A DNA stretch of 42,460 bases, taken from contig NZ_MUNP01000073.1 of NCBI RefSeq assembly GCF_002001105.1, forward strand, positions 1-42,460, given 5' to 3'. The position numbers and the translations under genes were made by a program. Below the pieces are notes generated by a model. The model ran no database searches. It had not been told where the DNA came from and saw nothing but the letters and a program-made list of their open reading frames with translations. Positions 7,922-16,415 of this stretch are shown here, in pieces. Source of the stretch: Rhodanobacter sp. C06 (GTDB lineage Bacteria > Pseudomonadota > Gammaproteobacteria > Xanthomonadales > Rhodanobacteraceae). Within the stretch, counting starts at the first letter, position 1; every line of letters starts with the position of its first letter.

Positions 7922-10243
7922 ATGAATCGTCTTGCCTTGCTGTCCCGCTGCGCCTGCCTGTTGCTCGCGCTCGTCCTGCTGCCGGCACAGGCCGCCCGCG
8001 CCGACGATGCGACGCCACCCTCCTTGATCCCGCTGCCGGCGCAACTCGAGTTGCAGCACGGCGGCTTCACCGTGGACGCGCACACGCCGGTGGTGCTCGC
8101 GAGCCACGACGACGCAACGAAACAGACCGCGGACTACCTGATCGACCTCGTCGCGCGCACGCGCGACCTGCATCTGCGCGTTGCCACCGACGGCAAGGCG
8201 GCGCACGCGATCATGCTGCAGCGCGACCCGCACGCGCCGGTGGCGCAGGCCGAAGGTTACGCGCTCGATGTCACGCCGCAGGGCATCCGCGTCACCGCGC
8301 GCGACGACGCCGGCCTGTTCCACGGGGCTGTCACGCTGTACCAATTGCTGACGCCCGACGCGAAGCAGGGCGCGGTCGAAGTGCCCGCGCTGTCCATCCG
8401 CGACTGGCCGCGCTTCGCCTGGCGCGGGCTGATGCTGGATTCCGCGCGCCACTTCCAGAGCGTGGCCGAGGTCGAGAAGCTGATCGACCAGATGGCCCAG
8501 CTCAAGCTCGACGTGCTGCACTGGCACCTCACCGACGACCAGGGCTGGCGCATCGAGATCAAGCGCTATCCCGAACTCACGAAGATCGGCGCCTGGCGCA
8601 CCCCGCCCGACGCCGGCCATGACGGCGAGCCAAAACGCTACGGCGGTTTCTACACGCAGGCGCAGATCCGCGCCGTGGTGGCCTATGCCGCCGCGCGCCA
8701 CGTCACCATCGTGCCGGAGCTCGACATGCCCGGCCACGCGCAGGCAGCGGTGGCTTCGTATCCGCAGGTCGGCGTTACCGGCCGGCGGCCGAAGGTTTCC
8801 GTCGACTCGGGCGTGAACCCCTGGCTCTACAACGTGGACGATCCCACCTTCACCTTCATCGACCACGTGCTCGACGAGGTGATGGCGCTGTTTCCCTCGA
8901 CGTACATCCACGTGGGCGGCGACGAGGCGATCAAGGACCAGTGGCAGGCCTCGCCCGCGGTGCAGGCGAAGATGCGCGCGCTGGGCATCAGCAACGAGGA
9001 TGCGCTGCAGGGCTGGTTCATCGGCCGCGTCGGCCAATACCTCGACAAGCACGGTCGCAAGCTGATCGGCTGGGACGAAATCCTCGAAGGCGACAACCTG
9101 CCCGCCGACGCCACGGTGATGTCCTGGCGCGGCATCGACGGCGCGATCAAGGCCGCGCTGCTCGGCCACGACGTGGTGATGTCGCCCGCGCCGGATCTCT
9201 ACTTCGACCACGTGCAAGGCGATCTCGCCGACGAATACTCCGGCCGCCTCGGCGTGGAGTCGCTCAAGGACGTGTACGGCTTCCGGGCGCTGCCCGACGT
9301 GCTGAACGCCACGCAGGCGAAGCACGTGCTGGGCGTGCAGGCGAACGTGTGGACCGAGCACCTGCCGACGATGGCGCACGTGGAGCACGCCGTGTTCCCG
9401 CGGCTGGACGCACTCAGTGAAGTGGCCTGGTCGCCGGCCACCACGAACGACTGGCCGGGCTTCCTCGCCCGCCTGCCCGCGCAGCTCGCGCGCTACCGCG
9501 CGCAACACGTCGCCTACGCCGACAGCGCGTTCGCGGTGGACATCGCGGCGGACCGCAACGTGGCGCTGGCCACCGACAAGGCCACCGTCACCCTGTCCGA
9601 CCAGAGCGGCTTCGGCGACATTCACTACACGCTGGACGGCAGCACGCCCTCGCCGGCCTCGCCGCGCTACGACGCGCCGTTCAACGTGAGCCTGCCCACT
9701 ACCGTGCGCGCCGCCAGCTTCGCCGCCGACGGCAGCGCGCTGTCCGCGCCACGCGAACGCGTGCTGGACCGCGCCGCGCTGCTCAGCCTGCCCGGCACCG
9801 CGCTGGCGAACTGCCCCGGCAGCGACTTCCGCCTGCGCGTGCAACCGATGCCCGACGCGACGAGCACCCAGCCGGTGTACGCGGTGAACGTGTTCGACAC
9901 CTGCCAGCTGTTCCCGCCCACGCTGATGGATGGCATCGCCGCGATCCACGTCGACGCGGTGCGGCTGCCGCGCAACTTCGCGCTGGCGCACGAGCAGAAG
10001 CTGGTGGTCTCGCGCCCGCACCGCACGCCGTTCGGCGAACTGGTGGTGCACGCGGACCGCTGCGACGGCCCGGTGCTGGCCAGCATGCCGCTGCCCGATC
10101 CCGCGCACGCCCCGCGCCAGTTCCAGCTGGACGCGAAGCTGCCCGCGCAGGCCGGCGAGCACAGCCTGTGCCTGATCTACACCGCGCCCGTCGACGGCCC
10201 GCTGTATGCACTGGGGCGGGTGTCGCTGCAAGCCAGGCCCTGA
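7922..10243 (+). CDS. Family GH20 beta-N-acetylhexosaminidase
   Basis: A 773-residue exported enzyme releasing terminal GlcNAc from chito-oligosaccharides. The signal peptide covers residues 1 to about 27 (hydrophobic run, then AARA). The N-terminal GH20b domain is followed by the catalytic barrel, with HWHLTDDQGWR and the catalytic pair Asp334-Glu335 in HVGGDEA, which acts by the substrate-assisted mechanism. A C-terminal chitobiase-type beta domain follows (LDGSTPSPASPRYDAPF), with an extra sandwich-like tail. AGGAG upstream of the ATG supports the start. With no lipobox seen, a periplasmic location is likely. It would cut oligomers imported by the receptor at 4986 and supply GlcNAc to NagP. 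Confidence 0.93.
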   Translation: MNRLALLSRCACLLLALVLLPAQAARADDATPPSLIPLPAQLELQHGGFTVDAHTPVVLASHDDATKQTADYLIDLVARTRDLHLRVATDGKAAHAIMLQRDPHAPVAQAEGYALDVTPQGIRVTARDDAGLFHGAVTLYQLLTPDAKQGAVEVPALSIRDWPRFAWRGLMLDSARHFQSVAEVEKLIDQMAQLKLDVLHWHLTDDQGWRIEIKRYPELTKIGAWRTPPDAGHDGEPKRYGGFYTQAQIRAVVAYAAARHVTIVPELDMPGHAQAAVASYPQVGVTGRRPKVSVDSGVNPWLYNVDDPTFTFIDHVLDEVMALFPSTYIHVGGDEAIKDQWQASPAVQAKMRALGISNEDALQGWFIGRVGQYLDKHGRKLIGWDEILEGDNLPADATVMSWRGIDGAIKAALLGHDVVMSPAPDLYFDHVQGDLADEYSGRLGVESLKDVYGFRALPDVLNATQAKHVLGVQANVWTEHLPTMAHVEHAVFPRLDALSEVAWSPATTNDWPGFLARLPAQLARYRAQHVAYADSAFAVDIAADRNVALATDKATVTLSDQSGFGDIHYTLDGSTPSPASPRYDAPFNVSLPTTVRAASFAADGSALSAPRERVLDRAALLSLPGTALANCPGSDFRLRVQPMPDATSTQPVYAVNVFDTCQLFPPTLMDGIAAIHVDAVRLPRNFALAHEQKLVVSRPHRTPFGELVVHADRCDGPVLASMPLPDPAHAPRQFQLDAKLPAQAGEHSLCLIYTAPVDGPLYALGRVSLQARP

Positions 10244-10256
10244 AGCTCTCGTTCTT

Positions 10257-10282
10257 CGTCCACCCCGCGCGCGGGGTGGACG
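10257..10282. terminator. Perfect 26-bp palindrome between convergent genes
   Basis: CGTCCACCCCGCG and its exact complement abut at 10257-10282, only 13 bases past the hexosaminidase stop and before the convergent helicase stop. It would form a strong GC hairpin in either transcript. There is no T-run, so a terminator role is inferred from position. Confidence 0.5.
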
Positions 10283-10371
10283 GTGCAGCCATCAAGCGGA
10301 CGGCGCGCCTTCCTTTCGCCCTCGGCGCGGCAACGCGCCATCGCGGACGGAGGGATCAGAACGCCGTCATT

Positions 10372-13300
10372 TCAGGCAGTGCGGCGCTGCACGGCGCGCG
10401 GCTGCAGCGCCTGCCGCGCCGCCTGCGTCTCGGCGGCGCCCAGCTCCACCAGCGGCACGAACTTGCCCGCGACCTGCGCCGCCATGGGCATGCCGTCGCG
10501 ATACAGCACGCGCGAGCCGGCCACCGCCGGCACCTTGTCGCCCGCCAACACGCTGCCCACCAGGTTCAGCGGATCGCAGCCGCCCACCACGACCATCTCG
10601 CCATCCTCCGCGCGCTGACGGATCGCGCGCAGCGGCGCGATCGCCTCCGGCAACGCGAACTGCTCGCCCACCAGCCCTTCCACGAAACGCCCGCCGCGGA
10701 TCTCGCCACGCGCCTCCAGCCGGCGGTACACGCGCGACAACTCGCGCCAGCGCGGCAGCCACGGCGCCTCGCGCTCCAGCAGCTGCCAGAACACCACGCC
10801 GTAGCGGGCCAGCAGGGCGCGGGCGACATGCTCCAGATTTTCCCCCTCTCCCCTATGGGGAGAGGGTTGGGGTGAGGGGCCACTCTTGCCACTGTCTGCA
10901 TCAGGCGATGCTTCTGCGAGCACCCGCCCCTCATCCGCCCCCTTCGGGGCCACCTTCTCCCCAGCGGGGAGAAGGGAACGAGCTACCAGCGACCAGCGCC
11001 CCGCGTCCTCGATGCCGCCAAACACATGCCGGCGCATGCGCCGGTGCCGTGGCGCCTCGCGCTTCGCCGCGGGCAGCAGCAGGGCGCGCAGGCCGGCGAA
11101 GCTGTCGGCGCTGACGCGGCCGGCGGCGACCAGTTCGCCCAGCGCGTCCTCCAGCTCGGTGCGCAACAGGTGGACGATGGACTGCAATTCGTCGAAGAAC
11201 AGCGCGCCGTGCTCGCGCAGCGCGTCGGCCACCGCCTGCGCCCGCGAGGACAGCAGGCTGTCCTGCGGCGACGATGCCTGCGCGACGGACGTCCAGACGG
11301 CCATCTGCCGGCGCGGCAGCAGCACGATGGGCGTGGCGCGTACCGGTCCGCTGCCGCCGCCCGCGCGCAGGCGGCTCCAGCCGACGCGGCCGGCGCGGCA
11401 CTGCCCGTCCAGCCAGCTCGCCGAATAGTCGGCGAGGCGCGCCGGCAGGATCTCCGCTTCCCAGGCGCCGGCCGCGGCCTCGTAGCCCTCCAGCTGGTTC
11501 AGCACCGCCGGCAGCGCGTCGGGGCCGCGCAGTTGCGTGGCGGAACTCAGGTGTTGCCAGTCGAGCAGGAAGCGCATCAGTTGGCGCCGGCTCACCGGCT
11601 CGATCTCGCGGCGCAGGCGGCCCAGCGTGTAGCGATGGATGCGCGCCAGCAGATGGCGTTCGCACCATTGCGTTTCGGCAAGCGTCGGATCGAACACGCC
11701 CTGGATCACGTAGCCCTCGCCCTGCAGGCGCAGCAGCGCGGCTTCCACCTCGGCGGGCGCCACGCCCGGCGGCGCGGCCAAGGCCTCGACCGTCACCGGC
11801 CCCAGGCCCAGCAGGCGGCCACGCACCAGTTCACGCAGGGCGTCCTCGCGCGTCCATGGTTGCGCCGCATATTCGGCGGGCGCGGCGATGACGGGATGCA
11901 ACACGGCCTCAGGGTGCACGGCTCGCCACAGCGGCAATTTTTCCGCACTGACCCACACCGTGTTTTTCTCCCTCTCCCCCAACATCGTTGCGGGAGAGGG
12001 CGGGGTGAGGGGGAGGCTTTCGGCTTTGCTTGGCTGAGTCACGGGAGAAGCAAGAGCGTCTCCCTCACCCCAGCCCTCTCCCCCTGCCACAGGCAGGGGG
12101 AGAGGGAGTTCAAGGCGCGTGGCGCGCTGGTCCTTCGCCAGCGCGCGCAGCTTGTCGTCCCAGCCGTCGTTCGCCACCGCTTCGTCCACCGTGACCCCGC
12201 CCAGCGCATCCAGCGCCTCGTGCATCTCGTCCACGCTGCGCACCTCGGGCCAGGCTTCCGCGCGCACCGCGGCGATGGCCTCGGGATCGAGCCGGCCCAG
12301 GTCGCCGGCGCCGGCCGGCACGTCCTGGCGCACCGCGCGCGTGCGGCGTTCCTCCAGCGGCGCGTCGTCGAGGAAGGCGTAGGGCGCGGCATTGAGCACC
12401 GCGCCGGCCAGCGGGCTGGGCGCCGCGAGGTCGCGCGCGACGAGGCGGATCGTGCCGGTTTCGAGTTGTCGCAGCAGGCGCAGCAGGCCGTCCACGTCCA
12501 TCGCCTCGCGCAGGCAATCGTGCAAGGTCTGCGCCACCAGCGGATGGTCGGGAATCTGCCGCTCGCCCACGATGTTCTCCAGGCAGGCCACCTGGTCGGG
12601 GAATACCGCGGCGAGCAGGTCCTCGCTCTTCATGCGTTGCAGCTGCGGCGGCGTCTTCTTGCCGCCGATGAAGCGCGGCAGCGCCAGCGCGGTCACCGCG
12701 TTCCAGCGCCAGCGCGCGGGGAACAGCGGCGCGTCGAGCAGCGCCTGCACCAGCACGTGCTCGGCGGAGTTCGAGTGCAGGTAGCGCGCCACTTCCTCCA
12801 GCGGAAAGCTGTGGCTGGTGGACAGCGACAGCACGATCGCGTCCTCGGTGGCCGCCGCCTGCAGCTCGAAGTTGAACTGACGGCAGAAGCGCTTGCGCAG
12901 TGCCAGCCCCCAAGCGCGGTTGATGCGGCTGCCGAATGGCGCGTGGATCACCAGCTGGGTGCCGCCGGACTCGTCGAAGAAGCGCTCGAACACGATGACC
13001 GACTGCGTGGGCAGCACACCCAATGCGGCCTTGGCGCCGGCGAGGTAATCGGCCAGTTGCCACGCGGCGGCTTCGCCCAGGCCCAGTTCGTCACGCAGCC
13101 ACGCCAGTGCCTGCGCTCTTGTCTCCTCCCCCTGCTTGCAGGGGGAGGTTGGGAGGGGGTGCTCCTCTGCCGTAGCAGAAACCGAAGCACCCCACCCCGG
13201 CCCTTCCCTGCCAGCAGGGGAGGGGGAGTCGTGAGGTTCAAGCAAGGCGTCGACTTCCTCGCGCAAGCGCGATACCGCGAACGAGAGTTCGTCCGTGCGC

Positions 13301-15159
13301 CCCGGCGCCTCGCCCAGCCAGAACGGGATGCTGGGCGGCACGCCGTGCGCGTCTTCCACGCGCAGGCGGTCGCGCTCCACGCGCAGGATGCGGTAGCTGG
13401 TGTTGCCGAGCTGGAAGATGTCGCCGGCGAGGCTTTCCACCGCGAAGTCCTCGTGCACCGAGCCGATCACCGTGGCCTGCGGTTCCAGCACCACGAGGTA
13501 GTCGGCGGTGTCGGGGATCGCGCCACCGGAGGTGAGCGCGACCAGCCGCGCGCCACGCCGCGCGCGCAACTGCCGATGCACGGCGTCGCGGTGCAGGTAG
13601 GCCGCACGCGCGCCGCGGCGGGTGGTGAAGCCGTCGGCCAGCATGCGCACCACCGCGTCGAAATCCGCGCGCGCCAGATCGCGGTACGGATGCGCGCCAC
13701 GCACCAGCGCGTACAGCGCATCCTCGTCCCACTCGCGGCAGGCCACTTCGGCGACCAGCTGCTGCGCCAGCACGTCCAGCGGCTGCGGCGGCTGCACCAG
13801 CGCGTCGAGTTCGCCGCGGCGCACGGCATCGAGCAGTGCGGCGCATTCGACCAGGTCGTCGCGCGTGGTGGGGAACAGCCGCGCCTTGGGCGTGCCGCCG
13901 ACCTGGTGGCCGGAACGCCCCGCGCGCTGCAGGAAGGCGGCGATGGAACGCGGCGAGCCGAGCTGGCAAACCAGGTCCACGTCGCCGATGTCGATGCCCA
14001 GCTCCAGCGAGGCGGTGGCGACCAGCACCGACAACTCGCCGCGCTTCAAGCGCTGCTCGGCGTCCAGGCGCTGCTCCTTCGCCAAGCTGCCGTGGTGCGC
14101 GGCGACATGTTCCTTGCCCAACCGCTCGGAAAGATGCCGCGCCGCACGCTCGGCCAGCCGTCGCGTGTTGACGAATACCAGGGTGGTGCGATGTGCCTGC
14201 ACCAGTTGCGCGAGGCGGTCGTAGACCAATTCCCACGCGTCGTTGGACATCACTGCTTCCAGCGGCACGACGGTGAGTTCGAGGGCGAGGTCGCGCTTGC
14301 GGGTGTAGCCCGTATCTATGATGGTGACGCCGCTTTTCGCGTTCGCCTCCTCTCCCCTCAGGGGAGAGGATTGAGGTGAGGGGCGGGTGCTCGCGGAAAC
14401 GTCACCTAGAGCTGGCTCTGATGATGGTCGAGGCGAGAGTGGCCCCTCACCCCGACCCTCTCCCCAAAGGGGAGAGGGAGATGTTGTGCCGACCAAAAAG
14501 TCGGCCACCTCCTCGATCGGCTTCTGCGTCGCCGACAGTCCGATCCGCTGCAGCCGCCGCTGGCACAGCGACTCCAAGCGCTCCAGCGTCAGCGCCAGGT
14601 GCGCGCCGCGCTTGCTGCCGGCCACGGCGTGGATCTCGTCCACGATCACGCTGCGCGTGCTCTGCAGCATCTCGCGGCCGGAGGCGGAGCCGAGCAGGAT
14701 GTACAGCGACTCCGGCGTGGTGACGAGGATGTGCGGCGGCGTCTTGCGCATCCATGCGCGCTCGGCCTGCGGGGTGTCGCCGGTGCGCACCGCGGTGCGG
14801 ATCGCCACGTCGGGCAGGCCGCGTTTTTCCAGTTCCGCGCGGATGCCTTCCAACGGCTCTTCCAGATTGACGTGGATGTCGTTGGACAACGCCTTCAGCG
14901 GCGACACGTAGACCACCCGCGTCTCGTCCGGCAGCGCGCCGCCGTTCGCCACGCCTTCGCGCACCAGCGCGTCGATCGCGGCGAGGAAGGCGGTGAGCGT
15001 CTTGCCCGAGCCGGTGGGCGCGGCCACCAGCACATGGCCACCGTCGCGGATCGCCGGCCACGCCCCCGCCTGCGCCGCGGTGGGCGCGGCGAAGCGGCCA
15101 TCGAACCAGGCGGCGACGGCAGGGTGGAAACCGGTCAGCGGGGAGGCATCCGCTTGCAT
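10372..15159 (-). CDS. lhr: Lhr-type ATP-dependent helicase with four in-frame repeat insertions
   Basis: A 1595-residue superfamily 2 helicase of the Lhr (large helicase-related) family, thought to act in DNA repair. Walker A (APTGSGKT) is at residues 47-54, the DEIH box at 174-177, motif III (LSATQKP) near 209, and the second RecA domain contains [24 protein letters not shown]. The Lhr-core winged-helix and beta domains and a long C-terminal extension follow. Four low-complexity Pro/Gly/Glu-rich stretches interrupt it at about residues 226-275, 643-680, 1016-1067 and 1393-1440. Each is encoded by a palindromic repeat, listed separately. Removing them leaves about 1400 residues, within the usual family size. 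The frame stays open through all four, so the gene is likely functional. It converges on the hexosaminidase gene. Confidence 0.92.
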   Translation of the reverse strand: MQADASPLTGFHPAVAAWFDGRFAAPTAAQAGAWPAIRDGGHVLVAAPTGSGKTLTAFLAAIDALVREGVANGGALPDETRVVYVSPLKALSNDIHVNLEEPLEGIRAELEKRGLPDVAIRTAVRTGDTPQAERAWMRKTPPHILVTTPESLYILLGSASGREMLQSTRSVIVDEIHAVAGSKRGAHLALTLERLESLCQRRLQRIGLSATQKPIEEVADFLVGTTSPSPLWGEGRGEGPLSPRPSSEPALGDVSASTRPSPQSSPLRGEEANAKSGVTIIDTGYTRKRDLALELTVVPLEAVMSNDAWELVYDRLAQLVQAHRTTLVFVNTRRLAERAARHLSERLGKEHVAAHHGSLAKEQRLDAEQRLKRGELSVLVATASLELGIDIGDVDLVCQLGSPRSIAAFLQRAGRSGHQVGGTPKARLFPTTRDDLVECAALLDAVRRGELDALVQPPQPLDVLAQQLVAEVACREWDEDALYALVRGAHPYRDLARADFDAVVRMLADGFTTRRGARAAYLHRDAVHRQLRARRGARLVALTSGGAIPDTADYLVVLEPQATVIGSVHEDFAVESLAGDIFQLGNTSYRILRVERDRLRVEDAHGVPPSIPFWLGEAPGRTDELSFAVSRLREEVDALLEPHDSPSPAGREGPGWGASVSATAEEHPLPTSPCKQGEETRAQALAWLRDELGLGEAAAWQLADYLAGAKAALGVLPTQSVIVFERFFDESGGTQLVIHAPFGSRINRAWGLALRKRFCRQFNFELQAAATEDAIVLSLSTSHSFPLEEVARYLHSNSAEHVLVQALLDAPLFPARWRWNAVTALALPRFIGGKKTPPQLQRMKSEDLLAAVFPDQVACLENIVGERQIPDHPLVAQTLHDCLREAMDVDGLLRLLRQLETGTIRLVARDLAAPSPLAGAVLNAAPYAFLDDAPLEERRTRAVRQDVPAGAGDLGRLDPEAIAAVRAEAWPEVRSVDEMHEALDALGGVTVDEAVANDGWDDKLRALAKDQRATRLELPLPLPVAGGEGWGEGDALASPVTQPSKAESLPLTPPSPATMLGEREKNTVWVSAEKLPLWRAVHPEAVLHPVIAAPAEYAAQPWTREDALRELVRGRLLGLGPVTVEALAAPPGVAPAEVEAALLRLQGEGYVIQGVFDPTLAETQWCERHLLARIHRYTLGRLRREIEPVSRRQLMRFLLDWQHLSSATQLRGPDALPAVLNQLEGYEAAAGAWEAEILPARLADYSASWLDGQCRAGRVGWSRLRAGGGSGPVRATPIVLLPRRQMAVWTSVAQASSPQDSLLSSRAQAVADALREHGALFFDELQSIVHLLRTELEDALGELVAAGRVSADSFAGLRALLLPAAKREAPRHRRMRRHVFGGIEDAGRWSLVARSLLPAGEKVAPKGADEGRVLAEASPDADSGKSGPSPQPSPHRGEGENLEHVARALLARYGVVFWQLLEREAPWLPRWRELSRVYRRLEARGEIRGGRFVEGLVGEQFALPEAIAPLRAIRQRAEDGEMVVVGGCDPLNLVGSVLAGDKVPAVAGSRVLYRDGMPMAAQVAGKFVPLVELGAAETQAARQALQPRAVQRRTA
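10842..10982. repeat. Palindromic element inserted in lhr, copy 1
   Basis: Two hairpins bound this element: CCCTCTCCCC 10844-10853 with 10857-10866, and CCTTCTCCCC 10953-10962 with 10966-10975. Between them, GAGGGGCCACTCTTGCC at one side and GCGAGCACCCGCCCCTC at the other match the element at 14345-14485 read on the opposite strand. In the Lhr protein it adds about 47 residues, including [15 protein letters not shown]. Boundaries are estimated from where Lhr-like sequence stops and resumes. Confidence 0.8.
11962..12112. repeat. Palindromic element inserted in lhr, copy 2
   Basis: Hairpins at 11970-11978 with 11992-12000 (CCCTCTCCC arms) and at 12074-12088 with 12092-12106 (15-bp perfect arms around ACA) enclose about 70 bases. 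It adds about 51 residues to Lhr, including [17 protein letters not shown] and [16 protein letters not shown]. The hairpin-spacer-hairpin layout matches the other copies, but the spacer is different. Confidence 0.75.
13120..13232. repeat. Palindromic element inserted in lhr, copy 3
   Basis: CCTCCCCCTGC 13125-13135 pairs with 13138-13148, and CCCTTCCCTGC 13201-13211 pairs with 13214-13224 with one G-T mismatch. The core sequence differs from copies 1 and 4 (CCTCCCCCTGC rather than CCCTCTCCCC), so it is a related subfamily. It adds about 38 residues to Lhr, including [13 protein letters not shown] and [13 protein letters not shown]. Confidence 0.75.
14345..14485. repeat. Palindromic element inserted in lhr, copy 4
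   Basis: CCTCTCCCC 14349-14357 pairs with 14361-14369 and CCCTCTCCCC 14456-14465 pairs with 14469-14478. Its spacer shares the GAGGGGCGGGTGCTCGC and AGAGTGGCCCCTC ends with copy 1, but in the reverse orientation. It adds about 50 residues to Lhr right after motif III (residues 226-275, with [16 protein letters not shown]), between the two helicase RecA lobes. Confidence 0.8.
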
Positions 15160-15316
15160 GCAGGCAGGGGGCGATGGCAGTCGGGAACTATGGATTCTAC
15201 GCGTGCCAGGCGCGTGTCCGCGTCACCACCGCGGGCTGGCGATTCGCAATGCGTCGCGTATGCTTGGCCGCTGCAGCGATCTTGCACAACCACCGGAACC
15301 CGACAGGACAACAGAC

Positions 15317-16192
15317 ATGCAGTTGGCGTCATCGACTTCCGCTTCCGCGACGGCGACTGCGCCGGGTTCCGGACGCCGCTTGCCGATGCCCGACGGCCAA
15401 CCGCTCTGCCTGCACGACTGGCCGCTGCCGCAGGCGCGCGGCGGCGTGCTGATCGTGCACGGCCTGGGCGAGCACGCCGGGCGCCACGAGCGCCTCGCGC
15501 GCTGGTTCAATGCGCACGGCTACGCGGCGCGCAGCTACGACCAGCGCGGCCACGGCCGCACGCCCGGCCCGCGTGGTGCGCTCCAGCATGCCGACGACCT
15601 GCTGGCGGACCTGTCCGTGGTGCATGCCGACTACGCGCGCACGCTCGGCGTCGCGCCGCTGCTGCTCGGCCACAGCATGGGCGGCCTGGTCGCCCTGCGC
15701 GCCGTGCTGGACGAGCGCATCATGCCGCGGGCGCTGGTGCTCTCGTCGCCCGCGCTGCGCAGCCACGCCTCGCCCGGCCTGCGGCGGCTGGCCGCGACGC
15801 TGGCACGGCTCGCGCCGAACCTGCGCCTGCGCAACGGCCTCGAGCTGGAGCGCCTGAGCCACGACCCGCAGGTGGCGGCCACCTACCGCGGCGACCCGCT
15901 CTGCCACGACCGCGTCAGCCCGCGCCTCGCCGACTTCATCTTCCGCGCCGGCGCCAGCTGCATTGCCGACGCCGCTCGCCTCGAAGTGCCCAGCCTGCTG
16001 CTGGTGGCCGGCGACGACGCGCTGGTCGATGCCGGCGGCAGCCGCGATTTTTCCGCCGCCGCCGCGCGCACCAGGCAGCTCACCACGCGCTACTTCGCGG
16101 CGCTGTACCACGAGCTGTTCAACGAAGCCGAACCCGGCCGCAGCCAGGTGCTGCTGCAACTGGAGGATTGGCTGGAGCGGTTGGCGGCCTGA
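15317..16192 (+). CDS. Alpha/beta hydrolase, monoacylglycerol lipase/lysophospholipase type
   Basis: A 291-residue serine hydrolase of the Hydrolase_4 (PF12146) family. The oxyanion segment GVLIVHGLGEHAGRHERLA comes early, followed by YDQRGHGRTPGPRG, then the nucleophile elbow GHSMGG with Ser120. A late Asp (VAGDDALVD) and His (YHELFNE) complete the triad. No signal peptide is seen, so it is probably cytoplasmic and acts on monoacylglycerols or lysophospholipids. The ATG at 15317 is chosen because the family begins shortly before the LPMPDG segment; the upstream frame overlaps the start of the divergent helicase gene and has no homology. It is divergent from lhr. Confidence 0.87.
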   Translation: MQLASSTSASATATAPGSGRRLPMPDGQPLCLHDWPLPQARGGVLIVHGLGEHAGRHERLARWFNAHGYAARSYDQRGHGRTPGPRGALQHADDLLADLSVVHADYARTLGVAPLLLGHSMGGLVALRAVLDERIMPRALVLSSPALRSHASPGLRRLAATLARLAPNLRLRNGLELERLSHDPQVAATYRGDPLCHDRVSPRLADFIFRAGASCIADAARLEVPSLLLVAGDDALVDAGGSRDFSAAAARTRQLTTRYFAALYHELFNEAEPGRSQVLLQLEDWLERLAA

Positions 16193-16415
16193 AGCGGCCG
16201 ACAGATACAAGAACACACGGATATTGCTCGAAACCTTCGCCTTGATCCGCCGCCGTCCGGAATGTCTGCTGTTTCATCGTGTCGATCCCGTCGATCGTCA
16301 GTATGGGACCATGTTGCAGGTTTGTGAGACTTTTCGGCGTTGCCATAGAGCGGCTTCAGTTCGGCTCCGACTGCGCGAGTGGACACGCAGCCGGAACCGG
16401 GACATGCGCCTTACT

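Noticed and set aside
7862-10231. Long minus-strand frame opposite the hexosaminidase
   Set aside because: Composition is typical of an antisense shadow, and the plus strand holds GH20 catalytic motifs and a signal peptide.
11026-14379. Long plus-strand frame opposite the Lhr helicase
   Set aside because: The minus strand carries clear helicase motifs. The plus frame is Arg/Gln/His-rich without any family match.
10842-14485. CRISPR-like array from the repeated CCCTCTCCCC/GGGGAGAGGG hairpins
   Set aside because: Spacing is irregular (about 1 kb), no cas genes are near, and the repeats lie within a coding frame.
14599-16245. Plus-strand frame covering the helicase start and the hydrolase gene
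   Set aside because: It is in a different frame from the hydrolase, which has the GHSMGG elbow and triad; the composition is shadow-like.
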